From assembly GCF_001682865.1 (NCBI RefSeq), contig NZ_MAQX01000002.1:135596-199595 (forward strand): DNA of 64,000 nt. The letters are read 5' to 3'. This DNA is from Bacillus sp. FJAT-26390 (GTDB lineage Bacteria > Bacillota > Bacilli > Paenibacillales > Paenibacillaceae). Positions 57,301 to 64,000 of the stretch are shown here, in pieces (position 1 is the first letter of the stretch; the number at the start of each line of letters is the position of its first letter). Both the position numbers and the translations under genes were made by a program. The notes below the pieces were generated by a model. The model was given only the letters and a program-made list of their open reading frames with translations, did not search any database and had not been told where the DNA came from.

Positions 57301-57484
57301 TGAAGGCGACTACAACAATGACAATACAACAAGTATCGGCGACCTAGCGATCATGGTCAAAGCATACGGCAAATCATCGGTTGATGCTGATTGGAATACC
57401 GTTAAAGCGTTTGACCTCAACAAAGATAATATGATCGATATTCAAGATCTTGTTGCGCTTGCCAAGCTCATTCTCAAATGGTAG
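54317..57484 (+). CDS. Secreted rhamnogalacturonan lyase (PL11-like) with cohesin-like and dockerin modules
   Basis: The protein has 1055 residues. A signal peptide (about 9-40, ending ALQASAS) is followed by a PL11 YesW/YesX-like catalytic region (about 54-775: an N-terminal beta-sandwich FLSWRLLGNEVTGY, then repeated blade motifs with Ca-binding DVDGDGAYEYFVKWDP, DFDGDGKAELMFKTAPGT, DVDGDGKQEIIYGSS). Residues about 780-914 are a cohesin-like beta-sandwich, about 916-990 a helical FIVAR-type linker, and about 996-1055 a type I dockerin with two Ca loops (DYNNDNTTSIGDL and DLNKDNMIDIQDL). B. subtilis YesW has only the catalytic part. It cleaves the pectin rhamnogalacturonan I backbone. AGGAAGG lies 4 nt before the ATG; a second ATG at 54341 is possible. 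Confidence 0.92.
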   Translation: MTKDGGRLMGWNTAKATKKVLAITTGLALLLGTALQASASDMNNNQSISNSSGLQLEYLDRGLVAAATNQGVFLSWRLLGNEVTGYSAAGMTGTNFNVYRDGAKIASVDDSTNYVDTNGTTSSQYYVAAVIDGQEVDQSDAISPWSNAYYDLPLRKPADGVTPVGEAYTYAATDMSVGDVDGDGAYEYFVKWDPSNSKDVSQKGYTGNVFIDAYRFDGTLLYRIDLGVNIRAGAHYTEFMVYDFDGDGKAELMFKTAPGTKIIKFDGQGAVTSEQYITMPQADIAAGYSHTDDYRVSRQDYYNHVVEMFMGWQSHEEVVNGNWPATLEEAFGMAKQYNYPLSRADAEALTDYFMDVYAPSRSANNKLREFEGFILKGPEYLSVFEGETGSELETIHYKPGRDDDGLMWGDYALGRIEPGNRVDRFLAGVAYLDGAKPYAVFARGYYTRTTLVSYAWDGSHLKEHWFVDSGWAPMTNPFNDSPHGRPGTDPLLGSLNTQGAHSLSTADVDGDGKQEIIYGSSTIDHDGTLLYSSSDVLPPGSANPGVVAGLGHGDALHVADIDPDRPGLEIFMVHEGGTYAPYGYALRDAKTGEIIYGGYTGKDTGRGMVGDVDPDHRGLETWAVGLWTAAGTRISTSAPGTNMNIKWAVDMTTQIVNGSGNSTTTIDDWKRGRLLTATDTRTNNGTKGNPSLVADIFGDWREELLVRTADSSAIRIFVSTEVTNRKLYTLMHDVQYRTGIAWQNTTYNQPAYPSFYFASDTSFANVPIPNFWTPRIDEEVLSGGSLSGPKAAEIGQSFTLTYALNKEQKEVVAQDLTIAFDADQLELSGPPEAVDANKITIVDSDTDTPGQLRILVVHLGEQAQHASGELIKLSFKVKPTASSGISNISIAKLHIADSSGVETVLQGHTHSVEIGVDKAALNALITNAQQKHDEAVEGNRIGQYPAGSKAALQAQIEIAKATANNPAATQAQIEQAALDLNAALQTFLALAIQKVEGDYNNDNTTSIGDLAIMVKAYGKSSVDADWNTVKAFDLNKDNMIDIQDLVALAKLILKW

Positions 57485-57580
57485 CAATGGCAGCTAATTA
57501 ATAGTTGATTGAACGTGGTGAGGGGAGGACAGGAAGCTGTCTTCCTCTCGCTCATTATGATGAAAGAAAGGATGATCATC

Positions 57581-58609
57581 ATGAGGCGCAAGCTGACTTC
57601 GGTTTTATTAGGCATCATTCTCGCAGTAGTATCTATCCCTACCATCGCTATGGGTGACAACGCTCCCTCATTCTCGCTATCGCTTCCCACTACAGCAGTC
57701 TCGACCAACCAAGATGTACGTGTAACGGTAAAAGGGGAGCAATTGGTCGACTTGTACGGTTACGAACTTCGGCTTCAGTATGATAACACGCGACTACGCT
57801 TCAAAAGCGCGGCTGCCCATTGGACAGGCTTATCCGTTCCAGCCTCCGATAAGGACGGTGTCATCACGTTTGCTCATACCAAACTTGGAAAAGCATCCGG
57901 GGAAAGTGGCACCGCCCAGATCGCTACGCTATCTTTTGAAACGATAGCTGCAGGTCCCGCCACATTTAAGCTAGAGCGCGTCAAGCTTGTGGACAGTAAG
58001 GTCGCGGCCGCCACCTTAACGCCTAACGTGCAGGCAAAAATAAATATTTCTTCAAACAACCAGCCTATCCTTTTTGTTGATCTAGCGGGTCACTGGGCCG
58101 AAGCAAACGTGAAACTCGCAGTTGAGCTCGGTTTCATTAATGGTTATCCAGATGCTACGTTCAGGCCGAACGCCCAAGTGACAAGAGCCGAATTTACTGC
58201 TATGCTCGCTCGTGCAGTGCCATTGCCCGCCGGTGCTGTAGGGGAAGTGGCTCTAGATTTTGCAGACATCAGCGTGTTTCCAGACTGGGCAAAGCCTTAC
58301 ATAGCGGAAGCAGCGGCTGCCGGCATCATTTCCGGCTATGAGGATCGAACGTTTCGTCCCGGCGGCAAAATAAACCGTGCGGAGATGGCCGTTATGATTG
58401 CCCGTGCAGCAGGCTTTGATTTAACGTTAAACCAGACCTCAACCTTCTCAGATGAGGCGCAGATTCCTAGCTGGGCCAAAACTGCCGTTACTGTTTCAGT
58501 TGATAAAGCGCTGCTGAACGGCCGGGGCAATAACCGCTTTGTTCCGCTTGGGGATGCCACCCGGGCAGAGGCGCTTACGGTCATTCTCAAATTACGCGAT
58601 CTACGCTAA
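57581..58609 (+). CDS. Secreted cohesin-domain protein with three SLH domains
   Basis: The 342-residue protein has a signal peptide (about 1-24), a cohesin-like domain (about 28-158; SLPTTAVSTNQDVRVTVKG, GYELRLQYDNTRLRFK, ATLSFETIAAGPATFKLE) and three S-layer homology domains (about 162-213, 226-280, 287-342; FVDLAGHWAEANVKLAVE, GYPDATFRPNAQVTRAEF, GYEDRTFRPGGKINRAEM). SLH domains bind pyruvylated cell-wall polymer, so it displays the cohesin on the cell surface. AAAGGA lies 8 nt before the ATG at 57581. It follows the dockerin-bearing lyase by 97 nt and is likely co-transcribed with it, which suggests anchoring of the lyase. Confidence 0.9.
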   Translation: MRRKLTSVLLGIILAVVSIPTIAMGDNAPSFSLSLPTTAVSTNQDVRVTVKGEQLVDLYGYELRLQYDNTRLRFKSAAAHWTGLSVPASDKDGVITFAHTKLGKASGESGTAQIATLSFETIAAGPATFKLERVKLVDSKVAAATLTPNVQAKINISSNNQPILFVDLAGHWAEANVKLAVELGFINGYPDATFRPNAQVTRAEFTAMLARAVPLPAGAVGEVALDFADISVFPDWAKPYIAEAAAAGIISGYEDRTFRPGGKINRAEMAVMIARAAGFDLTLNQTSTFSDEAQIPSWAKTAVTVSVDKALLNGRGNNRFVPLGDATRAEALTVILKLRDLR

Positions 58610-58615
58610 CATGCC

Positions 58616-58656
58616 AAAAAGGCGCTTAAGGGGATTGAACCCCTATGCGCCTTTTT
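58616..58656. terminator. Bidirectional terminator
   Basis: AAAAAGGCGC pairs with GCGCCTTTTT, with a second inner pair (AGGGG/CCCCT). T-runs follow on both strands. It ends the lyase/SLH operon and the converging ABC exporter operon. Confidence 0.88.
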
Positions 58657-58667
58657 CGATTGAGTTG

Positions 58668-59420
58668 TTACAGCTCTACTTTTTTGTTTAATAAATAATT
58701 CATCAAAAACAAGAATCCAACGGTAAAAGCCAGCTCAATGAGGAACGGACCTGCAAAATAGCTTAAATCATTGGAGGCGCCGAATGCAAATGAGCCTTCT
58801 GTCGATGTGCCCTTAATGGAGAAGAACCCCATCGAACCATCATCATGATTAAATACTACACTTGAAAGCCAAGCGATCAAAGCTTGCACGCCGAAGAAAA
58901 AGAGAATGCCAATCCAAGTTGATTTTTTAAACCTAAAGCTCCTAGCAACCGTAATGGATGCTAGGACCGATATCGTAAAAGTCGTGTAGGTCCATATTAT
59001 GCTTAAAATCATGTAAAATATCGAGCCTTTTTCAAATTGAATATTCTTGTTCAAAAAGCTGTTATCGATATCCGAGAAAGCCGTATAGATGGGAATATGA
59101 ATAGCTGCAATGGCAATGATCAGAACCGCGCAAATCCAGCTTAATAGGATAGTTGTGCCTGCTGCTTTCATTGGATGCAGCGGCAGCAGCCGGCGGCTGA
59201 ACGACTTAATGTTTTGGTCAAACGTTCGGCAGCAATGGATGAACAACAGGATCAATGCCAGCGAATAGCCGAAAATACTGAACGAAATAACTAACGCTTC
59301 ATTCCAGTTCCGCGTTATTCCGGTAATCGAGAGTGCCGCTTCTAAAAGAATCAATATGGCAAGCGTGCTGAGGATGCCATCGCTGCTTCGCTTCCAATCA
59401 TATTTCAACAGCTTGATCAT
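58668..59420 (-). CDS. ABC-2-type transporter permease
   Basis: The 250-residue protein has six hydrophobic segments with a long external stretch between segments 5 and 6 (about 185-225). It starts MIKLLKYDWKRSSDGI, a form common in ABC-2 permeases next to YtrA-type regulators. Its ATG overlaps the end of the ATPase gene by 4 nt, so they form one exporter. It is the last gene of the operon. Confidence 0.85.
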   Translation of the reverse strand: MIKLLKYDWKRSSDGILSTLAILILLEAALSITGITRNWNEALVISFSIFGYSLALILLFIHCCRTFDQNIKSFSRRLLPLHPMKAAGTTILLSWICAVLIIAIAAIHIPIYTAFSDIDNSFLNKNIQFEKGSIFYMILSIIWTYTTFTISVLASITVARSFRFKKSTWIGILFFFGVQALIAWLSSVVFNHDDGSMGFFSIKGTSTEGSFAFGASNDLSYFAGPFLIELAFTVGFLFLMNYLLNKKVEL

Positions 59421-60115
59421 TCCCCAAACACCTCCTTAAACATTTCATCGACGCTTTTTCCGTGCGTGAGCCGAATATTTTCCACTTCATCCTGCAGCAC
59501 GATCTTACCCTCCCGTATGAAAATAACTTCATCAAAGATACGCTCAATATCGCGTACAAGATGGGTTGATACGAGCAGGCTGCTCTCTTCGTTGTAATAG
59601 TTTACGATAGCATCCAAAATTTTCGCTCTTGCGACCGGATCTACCCCGCCAATAGGCTCATCGAGCAAATACAGCTTAGCATTTCGGGATAAGGTGAGGG
59701 TAAGCTGCAATCTTTCGTTCATGCCCTTGGATAAAGCGCTGACGCGATCCTTTTTGTTCAGCTTCATAAAAGCTAACATTTCATTTGCTTTCGCAACATC
59801 AAAGTCAGCATAAAAATCTTGATAAAACATGATCGCGTCCTCTACGCGCATCCAGCTCTCCGTAAGCGGCTGATCCGGCATAAAAGAAGTAATCTCCTTT
59901 GTTCCTTGGCCAACTGATTTACCGTCTACACGGACAGAGCCGGAGGCTGGCTGAACAAGGCCTGCAGCGATTTTCATCAGTGTGCTTTTGCCGCTTCCGT
60001 TGCTTCCTAGCAAGCCAACAATCTTGCCGGGCGCTACGCTAAGCGATATATGATTTAAAGCCGTCTTGCCTGCATACGATTTTGATACATCCGTTAGTTG
60101 CAATACGCTTTCCAC
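59417..60115 (-). CDS. ABC transporter ATP-binding protein (YtrB-like)
   Basis: The 232-residue ATPase has Walker A GSNGSGKST (about 38-46), signature LSKGMNERLQLTLTLS (about 133-148), Walker B LYLLDEPIGGVD and an H-loop VSTHLV. The signature LSKGM is typical of the YtrB/GntR-linked branch. It follows the GntR gene by 7 nt. With the permease it probably exports an antibiotic-like or cell-envelope-active compound. Confidence 0.92.
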   Translation of the reverse strand: MESVLQLTDVSKSYAGKTALNHISLSVAPGKIVGLLGSNGSGKSTLMKIAAGLVQPASGSVRVDGKSVGQGTKEITSFMPDQPLTESWMRVEDAIMFYQDFYADFDVAKANEMLAFMKLNKKDRVSALSKGMNERLQLTLTLSRNAKLYLLDEPIGGVDPVARAKILDAIVNYYNEESSLLVSTHLVRDIERIFDEVIFIREGKIVLQDEVENIRLTHGKSVDEMFKEVFGE

Positions 60116-60122
60116 GTTTTCT

Positions 60123-60503
60123 TCACTCCTCTTTGTTATCCTTCTCTTCTACCGCTTGCGCAACAATCGTTACGATATCGTTGCTCGCAAACCCAAGCTC
60201 CTGCATTCCCTGTATGAAGCGACCGAGCAAATCGCCAGCCATCTCCTTTTTGATCTCCATAATTTTCGTCTCCTCGCTAGTCACATATCGTCCAAGCCCG
60301 CGCTTCGTCTCAACGATTTGTTCACGTTCAAGCTCCTGGAAGGTCCGCTGTATCGTATTCGGATTAATTTGCAGCTCAAGCGCCAGCTCCCGCACAGCAG
60401 GTATTTTATCCCCAGCCTTTAGCTTTCCGATGACGATCTCTTTCTTGATATAATTCATGATTTGCAAGTAAATCGGCAAATTATTATCGAATTCAATGCT
60501 CAC
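60123..60503 (-). CDS. GntR family regulator, YtrA subfamily
   Basis: The 126-residue protein starts IEFDNNLPIYLQIMNYIKKEI and has a winged helix-turn-helix (about 10-75; PAVRELALELQINPNTIQRTFQELE) with a short C-terminal dimerisation part. In B. subtilis YtrA represses an ABC operon induced by cell-wall antibiotics that bind lipid II. Here it sits between two ABC systems on one strand, the upstream pair and the downstream pair. Confidence 0.92.
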   Translation of the reverse strand: MSIEFDNNLPIYLQIMNYIKKEIVIGKLKAGDKIPAVRELALELQINPNTIQRTFQELEREQIVETKRGLGRYVTSEETKIMEIKKEMAGDLLGRFIQGMQELGFASNDIVTIVAQAVEEKDNKEE

Positions 60504-60548
60504 AATTTTCCCTTCTCCCCTCCGCTGCTCTTAACAAAATTTGTTTTG

Positions 60549-61304
60549 CTAGGCAATATCCCGTTTTTTGAAAGTAACAAAGCTCACTGCAAGAAATAAT
60601 GCGACATACGCAGCACATACGAGACTAGGGAATGTTATCCCTCCCGCGGATTCACTGCCTGTAAAGAGTGTCAAATCCGTGTTCATAAATAGAAGATATT
60701 TGGAGAAGTCATAGCTCGACAACAGCATTTTAAGCAAGCCCTCAAGCAATACAGCAGTCATCCCGATCCCAATGGTAGCTCCTGAGGAGCGCGTTAAAAT
60801 GCCGAACATAAAGGTTAGAGTAACATAGATCGTGGTGTATACGGTTTGGAAGAGCATTGACTTTGCGACTTCAAGCCACGTCACGTCGCCTGCCGAACCT
60901 TCAAAACCAAATGCGATTCCGCTTGCGGCAAGAGCAGCTGCTATCGTAAAAATAACGAGCGAGCAAACAAACAAGATAGCTGCCACATATTTTGAGGCTA
61001 AAATGGTGCTTCTTCTATGCGCTCTGATTAGCAAAAATTTGACTGTGCCTAATTGATGCTCCTTCGCCACGATCCCGGCTGTAAATATGATCGCTACTAT
61101 CGTTACAATCTGCCCAACTCCGTTGGTGGACATAATCGATGCCGCAAATTCAAGCATAGATGGCAATCCCTCTTGAGCCAGTTCCTTAATTAAATAAGTG
61201 AAGCCGGCAACTGTTATGAGCATGACCGCGTATGCGATAAAGAAGCTTCGCTTCTTCGACATTTTTAACCACTCGTTCAAAACTAATTTATTAAAATTAA
61301 GCAA
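60549..61304 (-). CDS. ABC-2-type transporter permease
   Basis: The 251-residue protein has six hydrophobic segments, starts FNKLVLNEWLKMSKKRSFF and contains the ABC-2 cytoplasmic motif KEHQLGTVKFLLIRAHRRSTIL (about 80-101). It overlaps the upstream ATPase by 8 nt. Together they resemble bacitracin- or lantibiotic-type exporters (BcrAB-like). Confidence 0.88.
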   Translation of the reverse strand: MLNFNKLVLNEWLKMSKKRSFFIAYAVMLITVAGFTYLIKELAQEGLPSMLEFAASIMSTNGVGQIVTIVAIIFTAGIVAKEHQLGTVKFLLIRAHRRSTILASKYVAAILFVCSLVIFTIAAALAASGIAFGFEGSAGDVTWLEVAKSMLFQTVYTTIYVTLTFMFGILTRSSGATIGIGMTAVLLEGLLKMLLSSYDFSKYLLFMNTDLTLFTGSESAGGITFPSLVCAAYVALFLAVSFVTFKKRDIA

Positions 61305-62250
61305 TGCGGCTACCTCCCGTCCATTTCAAAAACTCATCCTCAAGCGACAGCTTCGTTTCCGTAATTCTATAAATTTTTATTTGCTCACTGCCTAGTTTGG
61401 CAACGACCTGTGGAATAAGCTCATTATCTAACGCCAGCAGTAGCTCATTCCGCTCCGACGTAAGCGGTGCAACCTCGACCCCTTTAATCGTTGCAGCGAC
61501 CTTAACTGCGCGTTCCGCATCATCTACCCGGATGGCAACCGTAATTTGCTGTGATGGCTCTGCTGCGTCAATTAAGGATCGATGGGTTACATACTTCCCT
61601 TCCTGAATAACGACTACTCGGCTGCACATCAGCTCCATCTCGGATAATAGATGGCTGGATACGAGAATGGATATGCCCTCCTTGTCAGCAATTTGCTTCA
61701 AATATTGCCGCATCTCGCGAATTCCCGCTGGATCAAGGCCATTGGTTGGTTCATCCAGTATGAGCAAGGAAGGACGATCCAGCAGTGCTTGCGCAATGCC
61801 AAGACGCTGTCTCATACCAAGAGAATAAGCCTTCACCTTCTTCTTCATAGCTGCCTCCAAGCCAACAAGCTCGACGACTTCTTTAATCCGCTCATCCGTA
61901 ATCCCTTCAGACATCCGCTGATATTGCTTCAGATTATCCTGACCGGTCATGTAAGGGTAGAACTCCGGATTTTCGATAATGGCTCCAATATGGCGAATGG
62001 CCTTCGTGAAATCGTTGCGGATGCTATGGCCCTGAATGATCACGTCACCCTCCGACATTTGAATAAGTCCCACGATCATGCGGATTGTCGTTGTTTTCCC
62101 TGCTCCATTTGGGCCAAGCAAACCAACAATCTCGCCTTTATGAATATCAAAAGACATGCGATCTACAATTGTTTTGCCTGCAATACGCTTCGTTACGTTC
62201 TTTAACGAAAGAACGGCCAATGCTTCTATTTTCTCAGTAGCTGCTTTCAT
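61297..62250 (-). CDS. ABC transporter ATP-binding protein (BcrA/lantibiotic-immunity type)
   Basis: The 317-residue ATPase has Walker A GLLGPNGAGKTT (about 43-54), Q-loop IGAIIENPEFYPYMTG, signature YSLGMRQRLGIAQAL (about 142-156), Walker B LLILDEPTNGLDPAG and a C-terminal DUF4162-like extension (about 225-315). GGAGG lies 9 nt before the ATG. It is the first gene of the five-gene exporter operon. Confidence 0.92.
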   Translation of the reverse strand: MKAATEKIEALAVLSLKNVTKRIAGKTIVDRMSFDIHKGEIVGLLGPNGAGKTTTIRMIVGLIQMSEGDVIIQGHSIRNDFTKAIRHIGAIIENPEFYPYMTGQDNLKQYQRMSEGITDERIKEVVELVGLEAAMKKKVKAYSLGMRQRLGIAQALLDRPSLLILDEPTNGLDPAGIREMRQYLKQIADKEGISILVSSHLLSEMELMCSRVVVIQEGKYVTHRSLIDAAEPSQQITVAIRVDDAERAVKVAATIKGVEVAPLTSERNELLLALDNELIPQVVAKLGSEQIKIYRITETKLSLEDEFLKWTGGSRIA

Positions 62251-62286
62251 CTTCGCTTACCTCCAGTGTCCTTGTGTGTTAGTTAC

Positions 62287-62315
62287 ATAGTACACTAGGA
62301 AAATGGTTGTGTAAA
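62287..62315 (-). promoter_or_regulatory. Sigma-A-type promoter of the ABC exporter operon
   Basis: TTTACA (62315-62310) and TACTAT (62292-62287) are 17 bp apart on the minus strand, 37 nt before the first start codon. GTGTACTATGTAACTAACAC around the -10 has partial dyad symmetry and may be the YtrA-type operator. Confidence 0.6.
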
Positions 62316-62352
62316 GGGGGTAATTTAGGAAAATAATGAAATAGGTGAAAAC

Positions 62353-62391
62353 ACAAAAAAACTCTCAAGATCCTAAGGATCTCAAGAGTTT
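62353..62391 (-). terminator. Terminator of the tRNA cluster
   Basis: AAACTCT-N2-AGATCC mirrors GGATCT-N2-AGAGTTT with two mismatches; TTTTTTTGTG follows on the minus strand, 14 nt after the 3' end of tRNA-Leu. Confidence 0.85.
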
Positions 62392-62404
62392 ATGTAAGTA
62401 ATTA

Positions 62405-62486
62405 TGGTGCCGATGAGAGGACTCGAACCTCCACGGTTTCCCTCACGATTTTGAGTCGCGCGCGTCTGCCATTCCGCCACATCGGC
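62405..62486 (-). tRNA. tRNA-Leu (CAA)
   Basis: Acceptor GCCGATG/CATCGGC, anticodon loop CTCAAAA, a long variable arm, GGTTCGAGTCC T-arm and encoded CCA. It is the last tRNA of the cluster. Confidence 0.93.
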
Positions 62487-62499
62487 ATTTAGGTAAATA

Positions 62500-62576
62500 T
62501 GGCGTGCCCTAAGAGATTCGAACTCCTGACCTTTTGATTCGTAGTCAAACGCTCTATCCAGCTGAGCTAAGGGCAC
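62500..62576 (-). tRNA. tRNA-Arg (ACG)
   Basis: Acceptor GTGCCCT/AGGGCAC, anticodon loop CTACGAA (the A34 is normally deaminated to inosine), CCA encoded. Confidence 0.95.
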
Positions 62577-62599
62577 ATATTTGTTTCTCAAAAAATCTG

Positions 62600-62673
62600 T
62601 GGAGGCGCCACCCAGACTCGAACTGGGGGTAGAGCTTTTGCAGAGCTCTGCCTTACCACTTGGCTATGGCGCC
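62600..62673 (-). tRNA. tRNA-Cys (GCA)
   Basis: Acceptor GGCGCCA/TGGCGCC, anticodon GCA in a CTGCAAA loop, discriminator T and encoded CCA. Confidence 0.95.
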
Positions 62674-62680
62674 AAATAAA

Positions 62681-62755
62681 TGGAGCGGAAGACGGGAATC
62701 GAACCCGCGACCCTCGCCTTGGCAAGGCGATGCTCTACCGCTGAGCCACTTCCGC
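62681..62755 (-). tRNA. tRNA-Gly (GCC)
   Basis: Acceptor GCGGAAG/CTTCCGC, anticodon GCC in a TTGCCAA loop, CCA encoded. Confidence 0.95.
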
Positions 62756-62762
62756 ATATAAA

Positions 62763-62837
62763 TGGCTGGGGATTCAGGGATCGAACCTGAGAATGACGGA
62801 GTCAAAGTCCGTTGCCTTACCGCTTGGCTAATCCCCA
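62763..62837 (-). tRNA. tRNA-Gln (TTG)
   Basis: Acceptor TGGGGAT/ATCCCCA, anticodon TTG in a CTTTGAC loop, CCA encoded. Confidence 0.95.
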
Positions 62838-62868
62838 ACAAAGTATGCAATGCTAATTTTTGAATTAA

Positions 62869-62945
62869 TGGGGCGATCGAGGGGAATTGAACCCCCGAGT
62901 GTCGGATCCACAAACCGATGCGTTAACCACTTCGCCACGACCGCC
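62869..62945 (-). tRNA. tRNA-His (GTG)
   Basis: Acceptor GCGGTCG/CGATCGC with the extra G at -1 paired to C73, anticodon GTG, CCA encoded. Confidence 0.95.
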
Positions 62946-62964
62946 ACGTTCAAAAATATTTAAT

Positions 62965-63038
62965 TGGCAGGGGCAGCAGGAATTGAACCCACACCAAAGG
63001 TTTTGGAGACCTTTGTTCTACCTTTAAACTATGCCCCT
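62965..63038 (-). tRNA. tRNA-Trp (CCA)
   Basis: Acceptor AGGGGCA/TGCCCCT, anticodon CCA in a CTCCAAA loop, CCA 3' end encoded. Confidence 0.95.
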
Positions 63039-63047
63039 AAGGTAAAC

Positions 63048-63132
63048 TGGTGGAGGATGATGGATTCGAACCACCGAACTCAGAGAGAGCAGATTTACAG
63101 TCTGCCGTGTTTAGCCACTTCACTAATCCTCC
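63048..63132 (-). tRNA. tRNA-Tyr (GTA)
   Basis: Acceptor GGAGGAT/ATCCTCC, anticodon GTA, long variable arm (class II), CCA encoded. Confidence 0.95.
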
Positions 63133-63135
63133 ATG

Positions 63136-63211
<76 letters not shown>

Positions 63212-63240
63212 ATATTCACTTGTCAAGCATGTACATCTAA

Positions 63241-63316
<76 letters not shown>

Positions 63317-63330
63317 TGATGTTGTTTAAG

Positions 63331-63407
63331 TGGCGGAGCTGACGGGATTCGAACCCGCGGTCTCCTGCGTGACAGGCAGGCATGTTGGGCCACTACACCA
63401 CAGCTCC
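63331..63407 (-). tRNA. tRNA-Asp (GTC)
   Basis: Acceptor GGAGCTG/CAGCTCC, anticodon GTC, CCA encoded. Confidence 0.95.
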
Positions 63408-63446
63408 ACATCATAATCTCGGAAAGATCCGAATGGTAAAGAATTT

Positions 63447-63523
<77 letters not shown>

Positions 63524-63538
63524 TCGTTAATATTTAAA

Positions 63539-63614
63539 TGGTGGAGGCTGACGGGATCGAACCGCCGACCCTCTGCTTGTAAGGCAGATGCTCTCCCAGC
63601 TGAGCTAAGCCTCC
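63539..63614 (-). tRNA. tRNA-Val (TAC)
   Basis: Acceptor GGAGGCT/AGCCTCC, anticodon TAC, CCA encoded. A strong promoter lies directly upstream. Confidence 0.95.
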
Positions 63615-63632
63615 GTGTTGAGCGACCTTCAT

Positions 63633-63662
63633 ATCATATCATAGGCCTTTGTTCTGTGTCAA
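63633..63662 (-). promoter_or_regulatory. Internal promoter of the tRNA cluster
   Basis: TTGACA (63662-63657) and TATGAT (63638-63633) are 18 bp apart on the minus strand, in a 69-nt gap that is the longest between any two tRNAs here. It would start transcription about 12 nt before tRNA-Val and supply the 13 downstream tRNAs independently of an rRNA promoter. Confidence 0.65.
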
Positions 63663-63683
63663 ACACTTTTTTAAAAGAAATGT

Positions 63684-63758
63684 TGGTGACCCGTAGGGGA
63701 CTCGAACCCCTGTTACCTCCGTGAAAGGGAGGTGTCTTAACCACTTGACCAACGGGCC
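63684..63758 (-). tRNA. tRNA-Glu (TTC)
   Basis: Acceptor GGCCCGT/ACGGGTC (one G-T pair), anticodon TTC, CCA encoded. Confidence 0.95.
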
Positions 63759-63762
63759 TTAC

Positions 63763-63853
63763 TGGCAGAGAGGAAGGGATTCGAACCCTCGAGACCCGGT
63801 TAGAGCCTACACGATTTCCAATCGTGCTCCTTCGACCACTCGGACACCTCTCT
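63763..63853 (-). tRNA. tRNA-Ser (GGA)
   Basis: Acceptor AGAGAGG/CCTCTCT, anticodon GGA, long variable arm, discriminator G, CCA encoded. Confidence 0.95.
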
Positions 63854-63857
63854 ACAA

Positions 63858-63933
63858 TGGCTCCCCGAACAGGACTCGAACCTGTGACAACTCGATTAAC
63901 AGTCGAGTGCTCTACCAACTGAGCTATCAGGGA
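63858..63933 (-). tRNA. tRNA-Asn (GTT)
   Basis: Acceptor TCCCTGA/TCGGGGA (one T-G pair), anticodon GTT, CCA encoded. It is the first tRNA of the cluster; in B. subtilis trnD the Asn gene follows 5S rRNA. Confidence 0.94.
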
Positions 63934-64000
63934 ATATTAACACTTTCAAAGCAAATTGCGCCCTGAAAACTGGACACGAAAGATTAGGTTTGCTGAAAAC
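63934..64000. other. Edge segment, probably flanking an rRNA operon
   Basis: The plus strand reads CTGAAAACTGGACACGAAAG, a phrase like those in rRNA operon leaders and spacers of Bacillales. No rRNA sequence itself is inside the window. With the trnD-like cluster it suggests an rRNA operon just beyond the right edge. Confidence 0.35.

Overview
The window looks like a chromosomal segment of a Paenibacillus-type, spore-forming member of the Bacillales. The evidence is a small acid-soluble spore protein gene (sspI) behind a sigma-G-like promoter, GGAGG-type ribosome binding sites throughout, a LiaSR/PspA envelope-stress operon, YesMN/LplABC-type sugar systems, and a 16-gene tRNA cluster in nearly the same order as the trnD cluster of Bacillus subtilis. 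Species cannot be fixed from the sequence alone.

Layout. 1-10 kb is an accessory regulator/exporter region: a partial FtsX-type ABC permease behind a TetR gene, a GNAT acetyltransferase, a YbfB-type MFS exporter, a polysaccharide deacetylase fused to a GNAT-like tail and divergent from a LysR gene, a TetR/MATE pair around a triple-operator intergenic region, and a YceI protein. 10-16.6 kb holds small stress-type enzymes (dihydrofolate-reductase-like, VOC, SRPBCC), an ECF sigma factor with a SnoaL-like tail, and an ArsR-(SRPBCC/hydrolase fusion)-DUF998 operon. This stretch has gene remnants and a dispersed intergenic repeat with core CTATCGTTNCCCGTTAG. 16.6-19 kb is a membrane protein/XRE/DUF2975 operon and a broken sigma gene. 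19-27.6 kb is core: an rRNA methyltransferase, KtrA, SspI, a PhnM-like amidohydrolase, a kinase-fold phosphotransferase preceded by a likely ncRNA or leader, and GbsR divergent from an OpuA glycine-betaine transporter. 27.6-32 kb is a LacI-controlled Gfo/Idh-ThuA-Gfo/Idh sugar module. 32-41 kb carries a MurG-like transferase, PrfC, Zwf, a YwmB-like protein, two unknown small proteins, and MoeA divergent from MobB. 41-45 kb is the LiaI-like/PspA/PspC/PspA/LiaS/LiaR operon.

45-58.6 kb is a plant cell-wall (rhamnogalacturonan) locus: two tandem solute-binding lipoproteins, two CUT1 permeases, a YesN/YesM two-component system, a large secreted PL11-type lyase ending in a cohesin-like module, a helical linker and a type I dockerin, and next to it a secreted protein made of one cohesin-like domain plus three SLH domains. 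Together these could form a very small, cell-wall-anchored cellulosome-like assembly. This is the most striking system in the window. Two candidate cre (CcpA) sites flank the divergent promoter region.

58.6-62.3 kb is a five-gene operon with two ABC exporters and a YtrA-type GntR repressor between them. 62.4-63.95 kb is the tRNA cluster (Asn-Ser-Glu-Val-fMet-Asp-Phe-Thr-Tyr-Trp-His-Gln-Gly-Cys-Arg-Leu, minus strand), probably downstream of an rRNA operon beyond the right edge.
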